In this document: piece by piece, positions 1-10,974 of the stretch | Numbering within the stretch: position 1 is the first letter of the stretch | Layout: every line of letters starts with the position of its first letter | Assembly: GCF_964204865.1 (NCBI RefSeq) | Contig: NC_135250.1 | Location: forward strand, 23,737,395-23,801,394 | Length of the DNA stretch: 64,000 nt | Direction of reading: 5' to 3' | Source of the DNA: Styela clava | Taxonomy: Eukaryota > Chordata > Ascidiacea > Stolidobranchia > Styelidae | The notes under the pieces: model-generated | Databases searched by the model: none | Seen by the model: the letters and a program-made list of their open reading frames with translations, nothing else | What the model was told of the DNA's origin: nothing | Made by a program: the position numbers and the translations under genes

Positions 1-10
1 GATAACGTAG

Positions 11-151
11 TGCACGGCATGGGTAATCATTTCCAAACACGGCAAAATTGATCCGTATTGGTTTGAAGACGAAAATGAAATAGCTCAAACGTTTTATGAC
101 GAGGCGAACCGCCAAACATCAATTCACACCCTCGACGGGCTGAGAGAGTGA
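11..151 (+). pseudogene. Tc1/mariner-like transposase remnant
   Basis: An open stretch of about 46 codons ends at a TGA. It contains ISKHG followed by PYWFEDENE, which resembles the block near the second catalytic aspartate in mariner-type DDE transposases. Nothing upstream in the window completes it and no inverted repeat is visible, so this is a fragment cut by the window edge or by decay. The family call rests on one short motif. Confidence 0.4.
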
Positions 152-240
152 TTTCAGAAGGCTGATCAGCAGTCAGCAGTGACATCAACTGGGCACTTCA
201 TTCTTTGGACTCAAATTGCACAATTTTATCTGTAAGAGTA

Positions 241-766
241 TTCGAAAGGTAATATGTATCAGAACGATCCTCAAACAATTGGTGAACTTGGGGCTAAAAT
301 TGCAGCAAAAATTAAGGTAATCTCCATAGATAAATGTGTGTGCTAGTGATTGACTATTTTGAGCAAGTCTGTCTCACTTGGAACATAATCGTGAAAGAAC
401 ATAATTTTTTTGCAAAATTTCTTAGATTTATGAAACTGTTGGGTGCAATCATGCACAAACAGAAGTTCTAGCGTAGACAAAATTGAATTTACTCTATTTT
501 TATAGAAGTAATTGAGATATTTATGAATTCCGTTTTTTGAATCTTCTGTTATTTGAATAGCTGAACGGTAATTTAATTAAGTGGTGCAAAAATCACAATC
601 ATCACCATCTTTGTGGGTTTCAATTATTAAGGAAAAAATCAAATTACCTGTCAATTAATTTGCGTTGTGATTTTTGTCTTTAGAGAAGCAAACCATCAAT
701 AAAATAATTAATATGAATGTATTTGAATCTTAGAATCAACTACCTTCTTAGTTTAGTTATCAATAC
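241..766. other. Intergenic, no recognisable gene
   Basis: AT-rich sequence between the transposase remnant and the receptor exon relic. I see no exon with splice sites and no obvious repeat. Confidence 0.4.
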
Positions 767-948
767 CTCAAAATGGAACGTAATCTGAAAGAAGCTACAA
801 TGACGAGGGTGAAGACGGAGCTTTCAGATCCAATCACTAAAATCGCCCCAATCGCTGAACACAAGGTGCCACTTTGCCATTATTTACCTTCGCGGCAATA
901 CCGATCCTTCAACATAATACTTTTGACACAAATAGAAAAAGTGTAAAT
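767..948 (-). pseudogene. LGR-type GPCR exon relic (TM2-TM3)
   Basis: On the minus strand, an AG acceptor at 949-950 and a GT donor at 765-766 bound a 182-nt exon. The length is identical to the corresponding exons at 35687-35868 and 39571-39752. It reads YCREGK, stop, WQSGTLCSAIGAIL and ends in a TM3-like run with GSESSVFTLVIV. A C-x(n)-W-x-SG-x-x-C block leading into TM3 with SETSV is typical of leucine-rich-repeat GPCRs (LGR/RXFP and GRL101-like). A TAA replaces a Gln codon before the Trp, so this copy is dead. Its partner exons (half LDLa and TM1) lie at 2082-2640 on the opposite strand. Confidence 0.7.
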
Positions 949-1785
949 CTAAAAACAGAGCGTATTGCATATATATGACTAATACACTATACGTAAATAA
1001 ATATTTTTAGTTACGTATACTTCTAAAGTCCTTTGTAAAATATTGTGTAATGAACCACAATTTACAGTAGTTTGGTGAATGTCATTCGAACAATATAAAT
1101 GTTTAACTAACATAGTTTTGTCCAACTGTTCAACAACTGCGTCATGGTAATTCATTTTACGCATATGCTTTCGTTTTTACTAGAAACGAAGTGGACACAT
1201 GAAAGGATTTGTTAAACTGTTGTGTTTGTTGTTGTTGTTAAGGCGACTTTTTGAGGCGGAAATGGCTTTTCCTGGTAATTAATCAATCCATTTCACTTTT
1301 TCAATATTTAAAGGTAGAAGTAGTCGCCAGGAGGATATTCCACCTGTCTTTTTAAATTTATGGGAGCACTTTTAAACTTCCGTTTCGATTTGGCAAACTC
1401 AGTGATCAGCTAAATTACTGTTACAAAGGTAATTGAACAACTAAAACGGTACTGTCTTTAGTTATTAGACCTCTATATACTTTAGACCAGGGGTTATCAA
1501 CCTTTTTTGTCAAGTATCACCCCGAGTCACAAAACAATCCACGCGAACCCCGGTAATCAGACATCAAACAAAGTTGTGGTATATTGACTAACGATTTGTT
1601 GCAACAACAAATCATTGACCAGATGTAACTAAATTGAATCTTCGTGTTGATATTATTGCCTTTGTCCTCCGACTAACTAATGAATTCTTGAAATTTCTCC
1701 CAAGTTTAAATAAGCATAATCACTTTCTCGCGTAAATGAATACTAATACGCTTTCTCCAGTGCTCACAGCACGCTGTCTTTAGAG

Positions 1786-1880
1786 CAGGGATCCCCAACC
1801 CGTTGCCCGCGGGCACCAAGTCGCCCGCAAGGATCATATGAGTCGCTCGCAGTTCAGTTTAAAATAACTCAAATAAGCGC
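1786..1880 (+). mobile_element. hAT-type terminal sequence, left end
   Basis: The end begins CAGGGATCCCCAACC and runs into a subterminal GC-rich block (GCCCGCGGGC, then TCGCCCGCAAGG), the style of hAT element ends. The preceding 8 bases are CTTTAGAG. The 8 bases before a second hAT-like end at 2851 (CAGGGGTCACC) are CTCTAAAG, the exact reverse complement. Both ends face the same way, which is not a normal insertion; the inversion explanation is given in the findings. Confidence 0.55.
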
Positions 1881-2081
1881 GCTTATCAGTAAGCTACATG
1901 CCTACATCTACTGATTTTATTCTTGCTATTCTTGTTTAAACTTTATATGAGAAATGAAAATGACAATATAATAATTATTGTAACGACCATCCTTTTCTGT
2001 ATGTGACATCGGTAATGTCGCTGGTCATTCCAATTATGACATCACACACACTAGGTCAGCTGGAGCAATCTGTTTCAACAG

Positions 2082-2136
2082 GTTTGTGATGGCAGTGAAG
2101 ATTGTGAAAATGGTGCGGACGAATGCCTGTAACATT
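2082..2136 (+). pseudogene. Half LDL-receptor class A exon, relic
   Basis: An AG acceptor at 2080-2081 precedes a 55-nt exon reading VCDGSEDCENGADECL followed by a stop. This is the second half of an LDLa module (CDGxxDCxxGxDE, calcium-binding acidic residues kept). The length equals the LDLa exons at 36467-36521 and 40351-40405. A TAA sits where those copies have a Glu codon. The receptor exon it belongs with (767-948) is on the other strand. Confidence 0.65.
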
Positions 2137-2190
2137 GTATAACAAGCGCATTCTCCGATACGAAATCATCGATTGAGAATACTCTACGAA

Positions 2191-2361
2191 TGAATTCGCA
2201 AAATATGACGAAATTCTAATAATGGGTTTGCAGATTATGACGAAATGCTAAAAATGAGTTCTCAGGTTATGACGAACTTCTATGAATAGGTTCGCAGATT
2301 ATGACGTAATTCTAAGAATGGGTTCGCAGATTATGAAGAAATTCTAAGAATTGCTTCGCAC
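2191..2361 (+). repeat. 32-bp tandem repeat, about 5.3 copies
   Basis: Units start at 2191, 2223, 2255, 2287 and 2319, and a partial one at 2351. Period is exactly 32 bp. The shared core is TTCGCAGATTATGACG followed by AAATTCTAA. It lies in what was an intron between the LDLa and TM1 relic exons. Confidence 0.85.
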
Positions 2362-2525
2362 AAACCCGTGCTAATCCCCTGAATCCCATCACTGATAACC
2401 ATGGAAAAAATTTCAGTGGTAGATCCCTCAGTCTAAAAATGTATCAAATTGCGACACAAACTTACATAAATTGGGATATTAAATACTACCAATTAAATAT
2501 GAAAATTAGTTTTGATTATTTTCAG

Positions 2526-2630
2526 GCAGTGTTGCCATAGCTGAAATCTAGTTGTTACGGGAACAAGTATCCGTAATATGAATTTTAAAGAACTGAAAAG
2601 GAATGAAATGATCAACCAACTTCGCGAACC
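2526..2630 (+). pseudogene. LGR-type GPCR exon relic (TM1 half)
   Basis: After a TTTTCAG acceptor the reading CSVAIAEI, stop, LLREQV aligns codon for codon with CGIAILGNLIVAGSR of the copy at 35943-36085 (the first base comes from the LDLa exon). LKRNEMINQL further on aligns with LKTNEVINRM. The TM1 Asn is gone and a stop is present. The rest of the exon (LLLNLSLSDLLVG in the other copies) is not recognisable. Confidence 0.6.
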
Positions 2631-2850
2631 CCCAGTTGTTCACGATACGATTTCCATGGGTACTTGGATGGTAGTCGAGATTTTGTGTGTTGCCGTTTTT
2701 AATATTCCTTATTACTACCAAAGGAAAATGCGTGCCCATCGGAACTAGATGCCAATTGAAACATAGATTTCCCCGATACGCGTTGTTGTGATTGTGACGC
2801 AACAATGCGAAATTCATGATTTTTGCAGGCAAACTGTGAAATCTCTAAAG

Positions 2851-2878
2851 CAGGGGTCACCAATTCAACGAGTTGATA
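2851..2878 (+). mobile_element. hAT-type terminal sequence, second end
   Basis: CAGGGGTCACCAATTC follows the 8-mer CTCTAAAG. It is interrupted almost at once by the 2887-4997 element. See the entry at 1786 and the inversion finding. Confidence 0.45.
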
Positions 2879-3283
2879 GTTTAGATCAGTGGTTCCCAAA
2901 CTTTTTTGACCATCGCCCCCCTAAAGTAGTTTATACAACTTCATCGCCCCCCAGCAATACAAAAAAATGTAAAGTCAGAAACGAATATATTACAGACCAA
3001 ATAGGAAGACAAATCATAGTTTATAGTGTTTTTTAATGAGGATAGATGAGCTTGGTGTTCTTCAGCGAGTTTTTTTTTTATTGAATCTAAAATTACCCCG
3101 TTTACTGGTGGAAAGTCAACTTCGTTGTTTTGATAGCAATAGTAGCACGGCTGAAAACCCCTTTTTCACCATATAATAGGTCAGAAATGAAAGAATCCAG
3201 GGTTTCACCTCTTCAAAAACCGCCGTGTACTCTTGCCTTATAGCATTTCACTTTCACCCCATTTCACATTAAAATAATGAAAA

Positions 3284-3592
3284 CAAAGGTAATTTTCCCA
3301 AACTTATAATAATGATTTTCGTACATCTCATTCATTCGTACAGCCTGATGACCTGCACCAAAATACTTCGGTAAAATTCATCCCCGATTCCTCATCCTAC
3401 CACGGCCTCCAGTCCGATCACCAGTCCATAATCACCCAGCCATTTGTTTTTGGATTCATGGACTCGGATGTAGAAGAAGCCATGACCGACTATCGGCTAC
3501 GGCCCAGGTTTTCGGCAAATTTTATGTCGCTCGCAGGACAAAATTCAGGGTTGCTAGGCTTTTGCGGGTCGCATATATTTTTTGAAAGTTAA
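3284..3592 (+). CDS. Possible two-exon ORF inside the hAT element, unknown product
   Basis: A short ATG-AAA-ACA-AAG stretch is followed by a GTAATT donor. A CAG acceptor at 3341-3343 opens an 83-codon frame (3344-3592) ending in TAA. The junction is in phase. The predicted C-terminal part includes QSIITQPFVFGFMDSDVEE and LAGQNSGLLGFCGS. Base composition is visibly GC-richer than its surroundings. I do not recognise the protein. It could be a host exon captured by the transposon, a remnant of the element's own gene, or chance. Confidence 0.3.
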
Positions 3593-3712
3593 AAAAGGAA
3601 CAGCGCGCGAAAACTGCGACAATTCGTGAACTCAACTCAGTCGTCTTATTAAATAATTTTTCAATGACATTCAATGTGATACTGTCTTTTTGCTGCATCA
3701 CGCTGGATAGCT

Positions 3713-3895
3713 TTACGACGCCAAGATTGAAACATTTTCTAAATGGGCATCACTAATCCCAGTTCTTTGCTTGTTCTTTGTAATGTTCATTTTCGAAAAT
3801 ATTTGTTCGCACAAATATGTACTTCCAAACATCGAAGTGAATATTTTCGCATGATTTGTGGAATTTCGATAAAGATTTTCTTTAAGAAGATACAT
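3713..3895 (-). pseudogene. hAT transposase C-terminal (dimerisation) remnant
   Basis: Sixty codons read FTSMFGSTYLCEQIFSKMN, then KNKQRTGISDAHLENV, then stop. The FGSTYxCEQxFSxMxxxKxxxRxxxxDxHL pattern is the conserved hAT dimerisation region as seen in ZBED/GTF2IRD2-type proteins. The DDE catalytic core and BED zinc finger are not found in the surrounding element, so the gene is degenerate. It lies inside the 2887-4997 element. Confidence 0.75.
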
Positions 3896-5036
3896 TCTTA
3901 CAAAAATTAAGCAGTGATGAATCTCTCGAATAGAATATGAATTTTATTTCTTTATTGCTTTGCAATATATTCGAATATTGACTGCGCTATTGAACCCCTG
4001 CCCTCAGCATCAACTTTTCTTCGTGTTTCCATTTGTCTAATTATAATTATATTGTAGGCTCGTTAAACGAGTAGCTGTTCAATAGAATTTTTAGGATATG
4101 ATGAAATTTAGTCCAAACGTTTCTCACGATAAATTCTGTTACGCAAAAAAATGTTGTTTACTTCTCGAGCGTAGATTATAAATAAAATAAAATAATCGTC
4201 AAAACCGCTGTTTGGATGTTTCCCTGGGCATAGACTTCCTTGTTTACTTCGTGACATTGGCCAATCAGCAAGATGCAAAAAACGTAACAATGCCCCATTT
4301 CGCATCCGCTCAAGCGCTCAGCCACGCTCACTCAGACAGATTTTCAGGCGTGGTCGTGATCATTACCTCATTTTCGCGTTTTTGAATTATATTCGTTAGT
4401 TTTTAGTTGTTTTTCGGAAATTAAAATATAAATCAAATAAGTCAATGATTACTTTGTCTTTCTATGAGTTTCAGTTTGAATACAGCAATCAAAAATTAGT
4501 GTAGAAATAGCGGTGATAGACTAGGCTAAAATTCTTTATCGGTACTTTTAAAAAACAGATTGTTGAATGGTGTGTATTAGAAAGATAGTTTGAAACAAAT
4601 ACCCCATTTTACAGGCAACAACTCGTGAAACCACTCTTTTAAAATAAGCACTGACAATTTTAAAATGGTAAAGTATGGGAAGAATTTTCCGCAGTCAAAG
4701 GTCGGGGAAAGGTCCATTCAGTGAATCTTCCCGGGCCAGATTATTTTACTCCGGTCGTATTTTGCCGACCACTGGGATACGCAAACTAACGTACCTTACT
4801 GCGAAGACGAGTTCAGAAATCCTTTCGCGTGTGATAATCGCCCACATGATCCAAGTCTGCGAATGCACACAATGTACAGAATTAAGTGCGCCGAACATAA
4901 AACAGGTCCCGCGAAATCGCCCCCTTCGAATTTTTCGCCCCCCTCTGTATCGTTTTCGCCCACTGGGGGGCGATATCGCCCACTTTGGGAATCACTGGTT
5001 TAGATAACCACCTAATTTATCAAACTAACAACAGAA

Positions 5037-5930
5037 TGAAAAAATTTAAAGTCGCAGAAACTTGACCGCAAAATAATGCCTTATAATGCAGTTGATAGAA
5101 TGAATAATTAAATCTAATATTTTTGTAGTCTTTTATGAAGATATTTTATTTTAATACCTAAATTTGAAAATAGATCTTATTACTCTTTGAGAAAAATTCA
5201 CGATATACAGGAACGTTTGAGTAAATATGGCCGAGCATTATTATGACATTCCAATGGTGAAGTTCATGTCTGTTTAACTGTTTGTCTCAAAATATCAAGT
5301 TATTCGTGTTCCCCAGAATTTACCAGTCGTCGTGGTTGAGTTACAGCGCGAATAAAAACGTTTGTGTAAGGCGTAAATAGGCTTTCATGGATGGGCAAGC
5401 AAGGATGTGGGTCTGCGAATCATCATGGCGCCCTAATAAGCTAGTTGCAATAAGGTAAAAATATTGGTTAGCTTGCATAGACTTTTACTTTCGTATGTCA
5501 TAGCCTTCTAAAGATCTCTTTCTAAGTCATTATAAGTTTTCTTAGAAGTAACCAGTTTAGTATTTCTGTTTAAAAGTCGAGTTCATACCACAGAAATAAT
5601 ATTGTTTACGCTATGTTGAAATACCACGGCAAGGAATAGATTGCTCAAATGGCTGCTGAATGAATAATTTTATAGTAAAAGGATGCTAGCTTTGAGTATC
5701 AGCATCTCAAAAAAATGCGAGTCAAAAGTCAAGTAAAAATGAGTAAATTGAAAATGATAAATAATATTTTATATAACTTATTAATGAACTATATGAATTT
5801 ATAACATTCTTGATGTATGCAGGCGGATATTGCAGAACACTCATATTTGCTGGCGCCAACAGTATATTAATCTTGATCTTTCTTTTGGTTTACAATAGCA
5901 AATAAGAAAAAGTGTATTCTGGCTTTTAAA
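5037..5930. repeat. Local duplication, copy A (partner near 7190-8061)
   Basis: From AAATTTAAAGTCGCAGAAAC onwards this stretch matches 7195-8061 nearly base for base, including GCGTAAATAGGCTTT and AATACCACGGCAAGGAATAG. It leads directly into a P450 exon 1 relic, so it is the upstream flank of an old P450 copy. No other gene is seen. Confidence 0.8.
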
Positions 5931-5932
5931 CC

Positions 5933-6173
5933 ATGATTTTGCCACTTTTCTCATCGTAATTTTACCTTTTTTATCATTCTACTACATGCTGAAAAGACCC
6001 AAGAATTTTCCATTTGGTCAACGGGGCCTGCCTATCGTTGGATATGTATCGTTTATAGGGAAAAATTCAGCGGTATGTTTGCAAAAAATAAAAAAGAAAT
6101 TTGGATCTATGATGTCTGTTCAATTCGGACGTGATTTTGGGTTATTTTGAACGATTAAGAAACAATAAATCAG
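5933..6173 (+). pseudogene. Cytochrome P450 exon 1 relic
   Basis: It reads KRPKNFPFGQRGLPIVGY and later KKKFGSMMSVQFGRD, equivalent to the proline-rich hinge and A-helix region of exon 1 in the intact gene at 14640. The membrane-anchor part is out of frame. The exon end is frameshifted and reads ND, stop, ETINQ in the restored register. The donor (CAG then GTAAGA) is still intact. No exons 2-9 follow in order. Confidence 0.75.
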
Positions 6174-6179
6174 GTAAGA

Positions 6180-7185
6180 TAGAATTTATAAGTATATTGT
6201 TGCTGCTAAAGCTGAGTAAAAAATCCATCCAAATGAAAATTTATAGCAAATTTGGAATCATTTTGAAAAAAGTTAGAAAATCGTTAAACGACATAAAAAA
6301 TCGTATATCATTGGATCATTTTTTCTTCCGAAGACTGACTCACTTTTCGTGAATAATTATATTGCTATTAATTGACTTTTTCAATTTTGTTTTATCTTTC
6401 CTTCTGAGACATCTCAATTGCAAACTCGATTATTCACGCGAATATGATAAAGTAGCAAGTCATAAAATACTGTTTTATAAAGGTTAGTCTTGTGTGAATG
6501 AATGTTTTAATTATAACTGAATGCATATTCAAATTTGCAATGTGGTATACAACTGCTTATTATAGGTACAATTTGCACATGAGTGCGGGAGAGGCGAAAA
6601 ATGTAACTAACAGCAATAAAAATTCAACTTTATTTTTACTTATATTTCCAAATTGATTTAAGCGCGTTTGCCAAAGAGACTAATTTTGACTTAATCTTAT
6701 AAATTCAGTTTCACTATGTGACACGAAAGTGTCAAATTTTCAGTAATACTTGATGGTAGCGTCCCTGAAAGGTAAGGTAAAGCTGAGGGTGATTCATATT
6801 CATTTCAAAACCATATAACATATTGCAAATTTAGATGAAAAATTCATAAATAAGCTTTCAAATTTTACGCAAATACACAAAATTAGTAGATGAGTATAAA
6901 AATAAGTTTACAAATCTTATCTAATTTACTCGTATAAAATCATGCCAGCAATATAATAATATTGGTTTAGTAGTTAGATTGATTCAAAATAACGAATATT
7001 AAAATATTACGGAAGTTCAGGGTGAGAGATCAGCGTCATTCTGCGAACTATCTGATTTCAAAGAGTTAATAATTTAGATAATTGACTAATTTATCTGATT
7101 AACCACAGAATGATTTCTTTTATAATATGCTACTTATTGGTAAGGATTTATAGATCAAAAATTCGAAATGTCCCGGTGTGGTTAA
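6180..7185. other. Intergenic, no recognisable gene
   Basis: AT-rich sequence. Near 7060-7130 it contains an interval (AAAGAGTTAATAATTTAGAT then ACTAATTTATC) that matches the two flanks of the hAT element at 2887-4997 joined together, that is, an unoccupied paralogous site. Nothing else is supported. Confidence 0.4.
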
Positions 7186-7189
7186 AAAG

Positions 7190-8061
7190 ACAAAAAATTT
7201 AAAGTCGCAGAAACTTGACCGCAAAATAATGCCGTATAAAGCAGTTGAAGGAATAAATATTTAAATCTAATATTTTTGTAGTCTTATATGGAGATATTTT
7301 ATTTTGATACCTAAATTTGAAATAAAGGTCTTAATATTCATTGAGAAAAATTCACGACAATATCGGAACGTTTGAGTAAATATGGCCGAGCATTATCATT
7401 ACATTACAATGGTGAAGTTCATGTCTGTTTAACTGTTTGTCTAAAAATATCAAGTTATTCGTGTTCTCCAGAATTTACCAGTCGTCGTGGTTGAGTTACA
7501 TCGCGTATAAAAACGTTTGTGTAAGGCGTAAATAGGCTTTGCATGGATGGGCATCAAGTTTGTGGGTCTGCGAATCATCATGGCGTCCTAATAAGCTAGT
7601 TGCAATAAGGTAAAAATATTGGTTAGCTTGCATAGACTTTTACTTTCGTATGTCATAGCCTTCTAAAGATCTCTTTCTAAGTCATTATAAGTTTTCTTAG
7701 AAGTTAGAAGTAACCAGTTCAGTATTTCTGTTTAAAAGTCGAGTTCATACCACAGAAATAATATTGTTTACGCTATGTTGAAATACCACGGCAAGGAATA
7801 GATTGCTCAAATGGCTGCTGAATGACTAATTTTATAGTAAATGGATGCTAGCTTTAAGTATCAGCCTATAAAAAAAAGTCAAGTAAAAATGATTGAAAAT
7901 GATATAAAATATTTTATTTAACTTATTAATAAATCATATAAATTTATTGAAGTATGCAGGCGGGTCTTGCATAACACTCATATCGTCAACAGTTTATAAT
8001 ACCTGTTCAATTTGGACGTAAATTTTGGATTATTTTGAACGATTACGAAACTATAAATCAG
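7190..8061. repeat. Local duplication, copy B, ending in P450 exon 1 scrap
   Basis: Second copy of 5037-6173, with the same order of motifs and small indels. The middle of the P450 exon has been deleted; only its last part remains (about 8002-8061, VQFGRKFWIILNDYETINQ). That scrap is in frame and closer to the functional sequence than copy A. Confidence 0.75.
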
Positions 8062-8064
8062 GGT

Positions 8065-9140
8065 GAAGGTATATCGTTACACCTAAAACAAGCGGAAGAT
8101 CGTGCATAATACTTGCTAGGTATCGATTGAATACTGAATAAATAAATTAGTTTTTATGCATAGTGAAAAGAAATAATGAGTTAAAAAATGGGCAATTGCG
8201 GGAATTATCGAAGAGAATGGGAACGACTGGATCAGTTATAGTTTATAAATGAACAAACGGTCGATGGTATGCAATCTATACACACGAACACGGATTTAAA
8301 AAATTAACCGAAAAAAACTATTTTAAGCAAATTTAATTTTTATGATAATCTTGTCTATTTAAAAGATATAAAAAATGATTCAAGCATAATGCATGGCATA
8401 CCATGGTTTCATGTTCCGTTACCAGCTCAGTTTTACTAAGAGAAATTTTACAGTAACTGTAGTACATAAACGGTGTGCGGCAACGGTGTGCAACAATGGC
8501 GTTGTTCAAGCGTGCAAACAATTTCATTTCATGAAATTTATCATACAATGTCTAAATATTGTTTAAATTTTTTTTAAATCCTGTAATCTTGGAATAAAAG
8601 CAGGTATTCATCGAACAACATGATTTAAACCATAAAATTAATATTAAACAAATATATTTTATTTGATCTGTATTTTTATTGGCAAACAACATGAATTTGC
8701 AATCGGAGGTTACCATCTTTCAATTTCAGTCGGAGAGTCGGAACCGAATTTGTATTTTCAAATCTCCCAGATTAGGAAGTTGGAATCGAAATTTCAGACC
8801 GTTAATGATGATAGAGATTTCGATTTTACTACAAAAACTCGAAATGCAATAAATGTTATTAACAATCTGTTGAAAAGTCTTGCATACGCTGAAGTTTTGT
8901 TATCAAAATTTAATATTTAATATTCCGAGTTTAAATGAGAATTAAAAACAAATTTTTGTGTAGAGTTGAGTCTGGAATAGGAATCAAAAACTTCTTTATT
9001 AATAAGTCGGAGTTGAAAATATTTTTTCTCGACCCGGTGTCTGCAGTCACATTCGATTTCGAATTGAATTTTTCTTTATCTCACAGCGCAGGGCAAGACA
9101 CATACAACATTTTCCGAATTTGCTCTTATATTTTTTACAG
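8065..9140. other. Intergenic, no recognisable gene
   Basis: Two moderately long open frames occur (8663-8920 and 8935-9140). They contain recurring GTCGGA-type words and no protein signature, and I do not regard them as genes. Confidence 0.35.
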
Positions 9141-9242
9141 ATTAGGTGACGGTAAGAAGGCAATGATAGAAAATATTAACGAAAAAACACCTTTGTTAAT
9201 AGAAAATCCAACAACAAAGTACTCAAGAACCAAGATTTGCAA
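9141..9242 (+). pseudogene. Cytochrome P450 exon 3 relic
   Basis: After a TTTTTTACAG acceptor the sequence reads RLGDGKKAMIENINEKTPLL, followed by IENP, and ends at a GTAAGA donor. It matches exon 3 of the intact genes (RMGMGKKNMETSVVDEIRFL at 15545 and GFGVGKKGMEENVIEETHFL at 25723). It is 102 nt against 97 nt in those genes, so its reading phase is broken. No adjacent exon 2 or exon 4 is found. Confidence 0.7.
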
Positions 9243-9739
9243 GTAAGATACACGACCTTTTTTTTTGAGAATTAAAATTGAAATATTCTATATGTAAACA
9301 ATACTAGCATGACTTCATATTTGCTAGACTTTCCTTTACCCCCTGAACAATGAATACATTTTCTGATGCTTTAACTTTACAAATGTATGATTGATCCACG
9401 CCACGTTATTCCCGATTCTCACCTGTCGGCTTCTCCATACATCGCCAATATCGTTAATTACAAAAGATTAAAAATATATTTGTATATATATATATTATAT
9501 ACGTTGTGAATGCAATGTATTCGTAATAGAGCAAATAAGTATAAATATTAAGGTAGTGAAAAAAATTAATATTATAAAAAAAATGCCAAAAAATTAAATC
9601 AGCTCATACATTTTTGTTGTCACATGGAAAACATTCAGCGTCTTCTACTTTCTTTTTTTGTTCTATTTCAGTTGAAACTTACACTTGTGGTATCAAACAA
9701 TATCTGTCGTCTAGTATTCGTTTCGAGGTTCGATTACAA

Positions 9740-10860
9740 CAAGGGTGCCCGACCCGTGACCCGAGGGCCGCATGCGGCCCGCCCAATAAATTTTATAAGC
9801 AGACAATTTTTTCACTGTGTTATAAATAGGTTTAAGTATGTTTCGTGGTTTTGATGTGATTATTCCCGCCATCTATCTACATCCGGATGCAGATTCTTAT
9901 TATTACGTTTTATGTATCAAGACTTGCGCCCTGGTGGACATCTACGTTTGTTTTATTTCGAAGAACTGTGCGTTCTGTTCGACGATCTCGAAAGCTGTTG
10001 TGCGATCATAGGCGACGAACGCTGAGCGCAGTTATAGTAATGAATTTGGAACCTAAATTTTCAAATTAGTTTCATTCTGATTGCTTTTTCCGTGTAGGCT
10101 TTGATCGTCTTTATCGCCAACGTAAAATAAATAGTGAACAATAATCTTTGCTGCTGGCTCCGGGACCCGTTTTCTTATGTTTGTAGTTTTGTTTATGTTA
10201 TGTTTGCGTTAAATAAAATGCCGGAGATATCGTCACTGCGTATCCGTCAATAATTCTGATAAAATTGACAATTCTACATATTTAAATTAGTATATACGGT
10301 GTATTCGTTCAAAAAGTTATTGTAATGTTTTTTTTCATTAAATAATTGTATTGATGTTCAAATTTCACGAAACGGCCCAATTGGCGCACATTACGCTCAT
10401 TGAGACAGTATCATAGCCACTGAAAATAAATAAATAATTAAACACCATGACTCAAATATATATGAAACTCAATTTTTACGTCTTAGTTTGTTAGTAACTC
10501 TGTGCAGATTCTCGTCTCGTGATAAATTCACAACTGCGTTGTGTAATGATTGATTTTTTGATTCAGCGGCCCGCGAGTGTTATGTCCAAGCCATGTGTTA
10601 CCAGATATTCGAATACTAAACTGCTATTTTGATATTCGACTTCATATTCGAATATTTCGCCAGCACTAATGAGTAACCATACAGTAAATAATTGTTAACG
10701 TGATTGATTTTATGTTAATAACTTGCCTTTTATGTATTATATAAATTCTAACGAAATCAGGACTTGGTTGGTATTAAAGTTTGGTACAAACGTTTGCGGC
10801 CCGCAACGAATTTCCTTATGTGAAAGTGGACCGCGAGAGGAAAAAGGTTGGGCAGGCTTG
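9740..10860. mobile_element. Non-autonomous hAT element, 1121 bp, with 8-bp TSD
   Basis: The left end is CAAGGGTGCCCGACC and the right end read inward is CAAGCCTGCCCAACC (12 of 15 identical). GATTACAA flanks both sides (9732-9739 and 10861-10868). Subterminal blocks are GC-rich (GGGCCGCATGCGGCCCGCC on the left, GCGGCCCGC copies at 10567 and 10797). There is no transposase; the internal open frames are short and featureless. Confidence 0.9.
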
Positions 10861-10974
10861 GATTACAACAACCAAATACTTTTCAATATGCTTGATATTT
10901 ATCGAAAATTGTACGTTTTAATTTTTCAATTCGTTCTATTTCTCAAAGATTTTATGATTCCAGACACCTCCTAA

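Larger units (their letters stand above)
2887..4997. mobile_element. hAT transposon, 2111 bp, with 8-bp TSD
   Basis: The left end is CAGTGGTTCCCAAAC and the right end, read from the outside, is CAGTGATTCCCAAAG. Both arms run into the same subterminal block ATCGCCCCCC. GTTTAGAT lies directly outside each end (2879-2886 and 4998-5005), a perfect 8-bp duplication, which is the hAT hallmark. A C-terminal hAT dimerisation fragment is read on the minus strand inside (3713-3895). A paralogous unoccupied site is visible near 7060-7110. The element is no longer autonomous. Confidence 0.88.

Noticed and set aside
1488..1777. Small hAT element starting CAGGGGTTATCAACC
   Set aside because: The candidate right end and target duplication match only partly, and the similar flanking word also belongs to the 1786 element.
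2191..2361. CRISPR-like array
   Set aside because: The units are directly adjacent without spacers, in an animal genome; it is a minisatellite.
8663..9140. Two long open frames upstream of the P450 exon 3 relic
   Set aside because: Composition is repeat-like and there is no protein signature; only the last part (9141-9242) matches P450.
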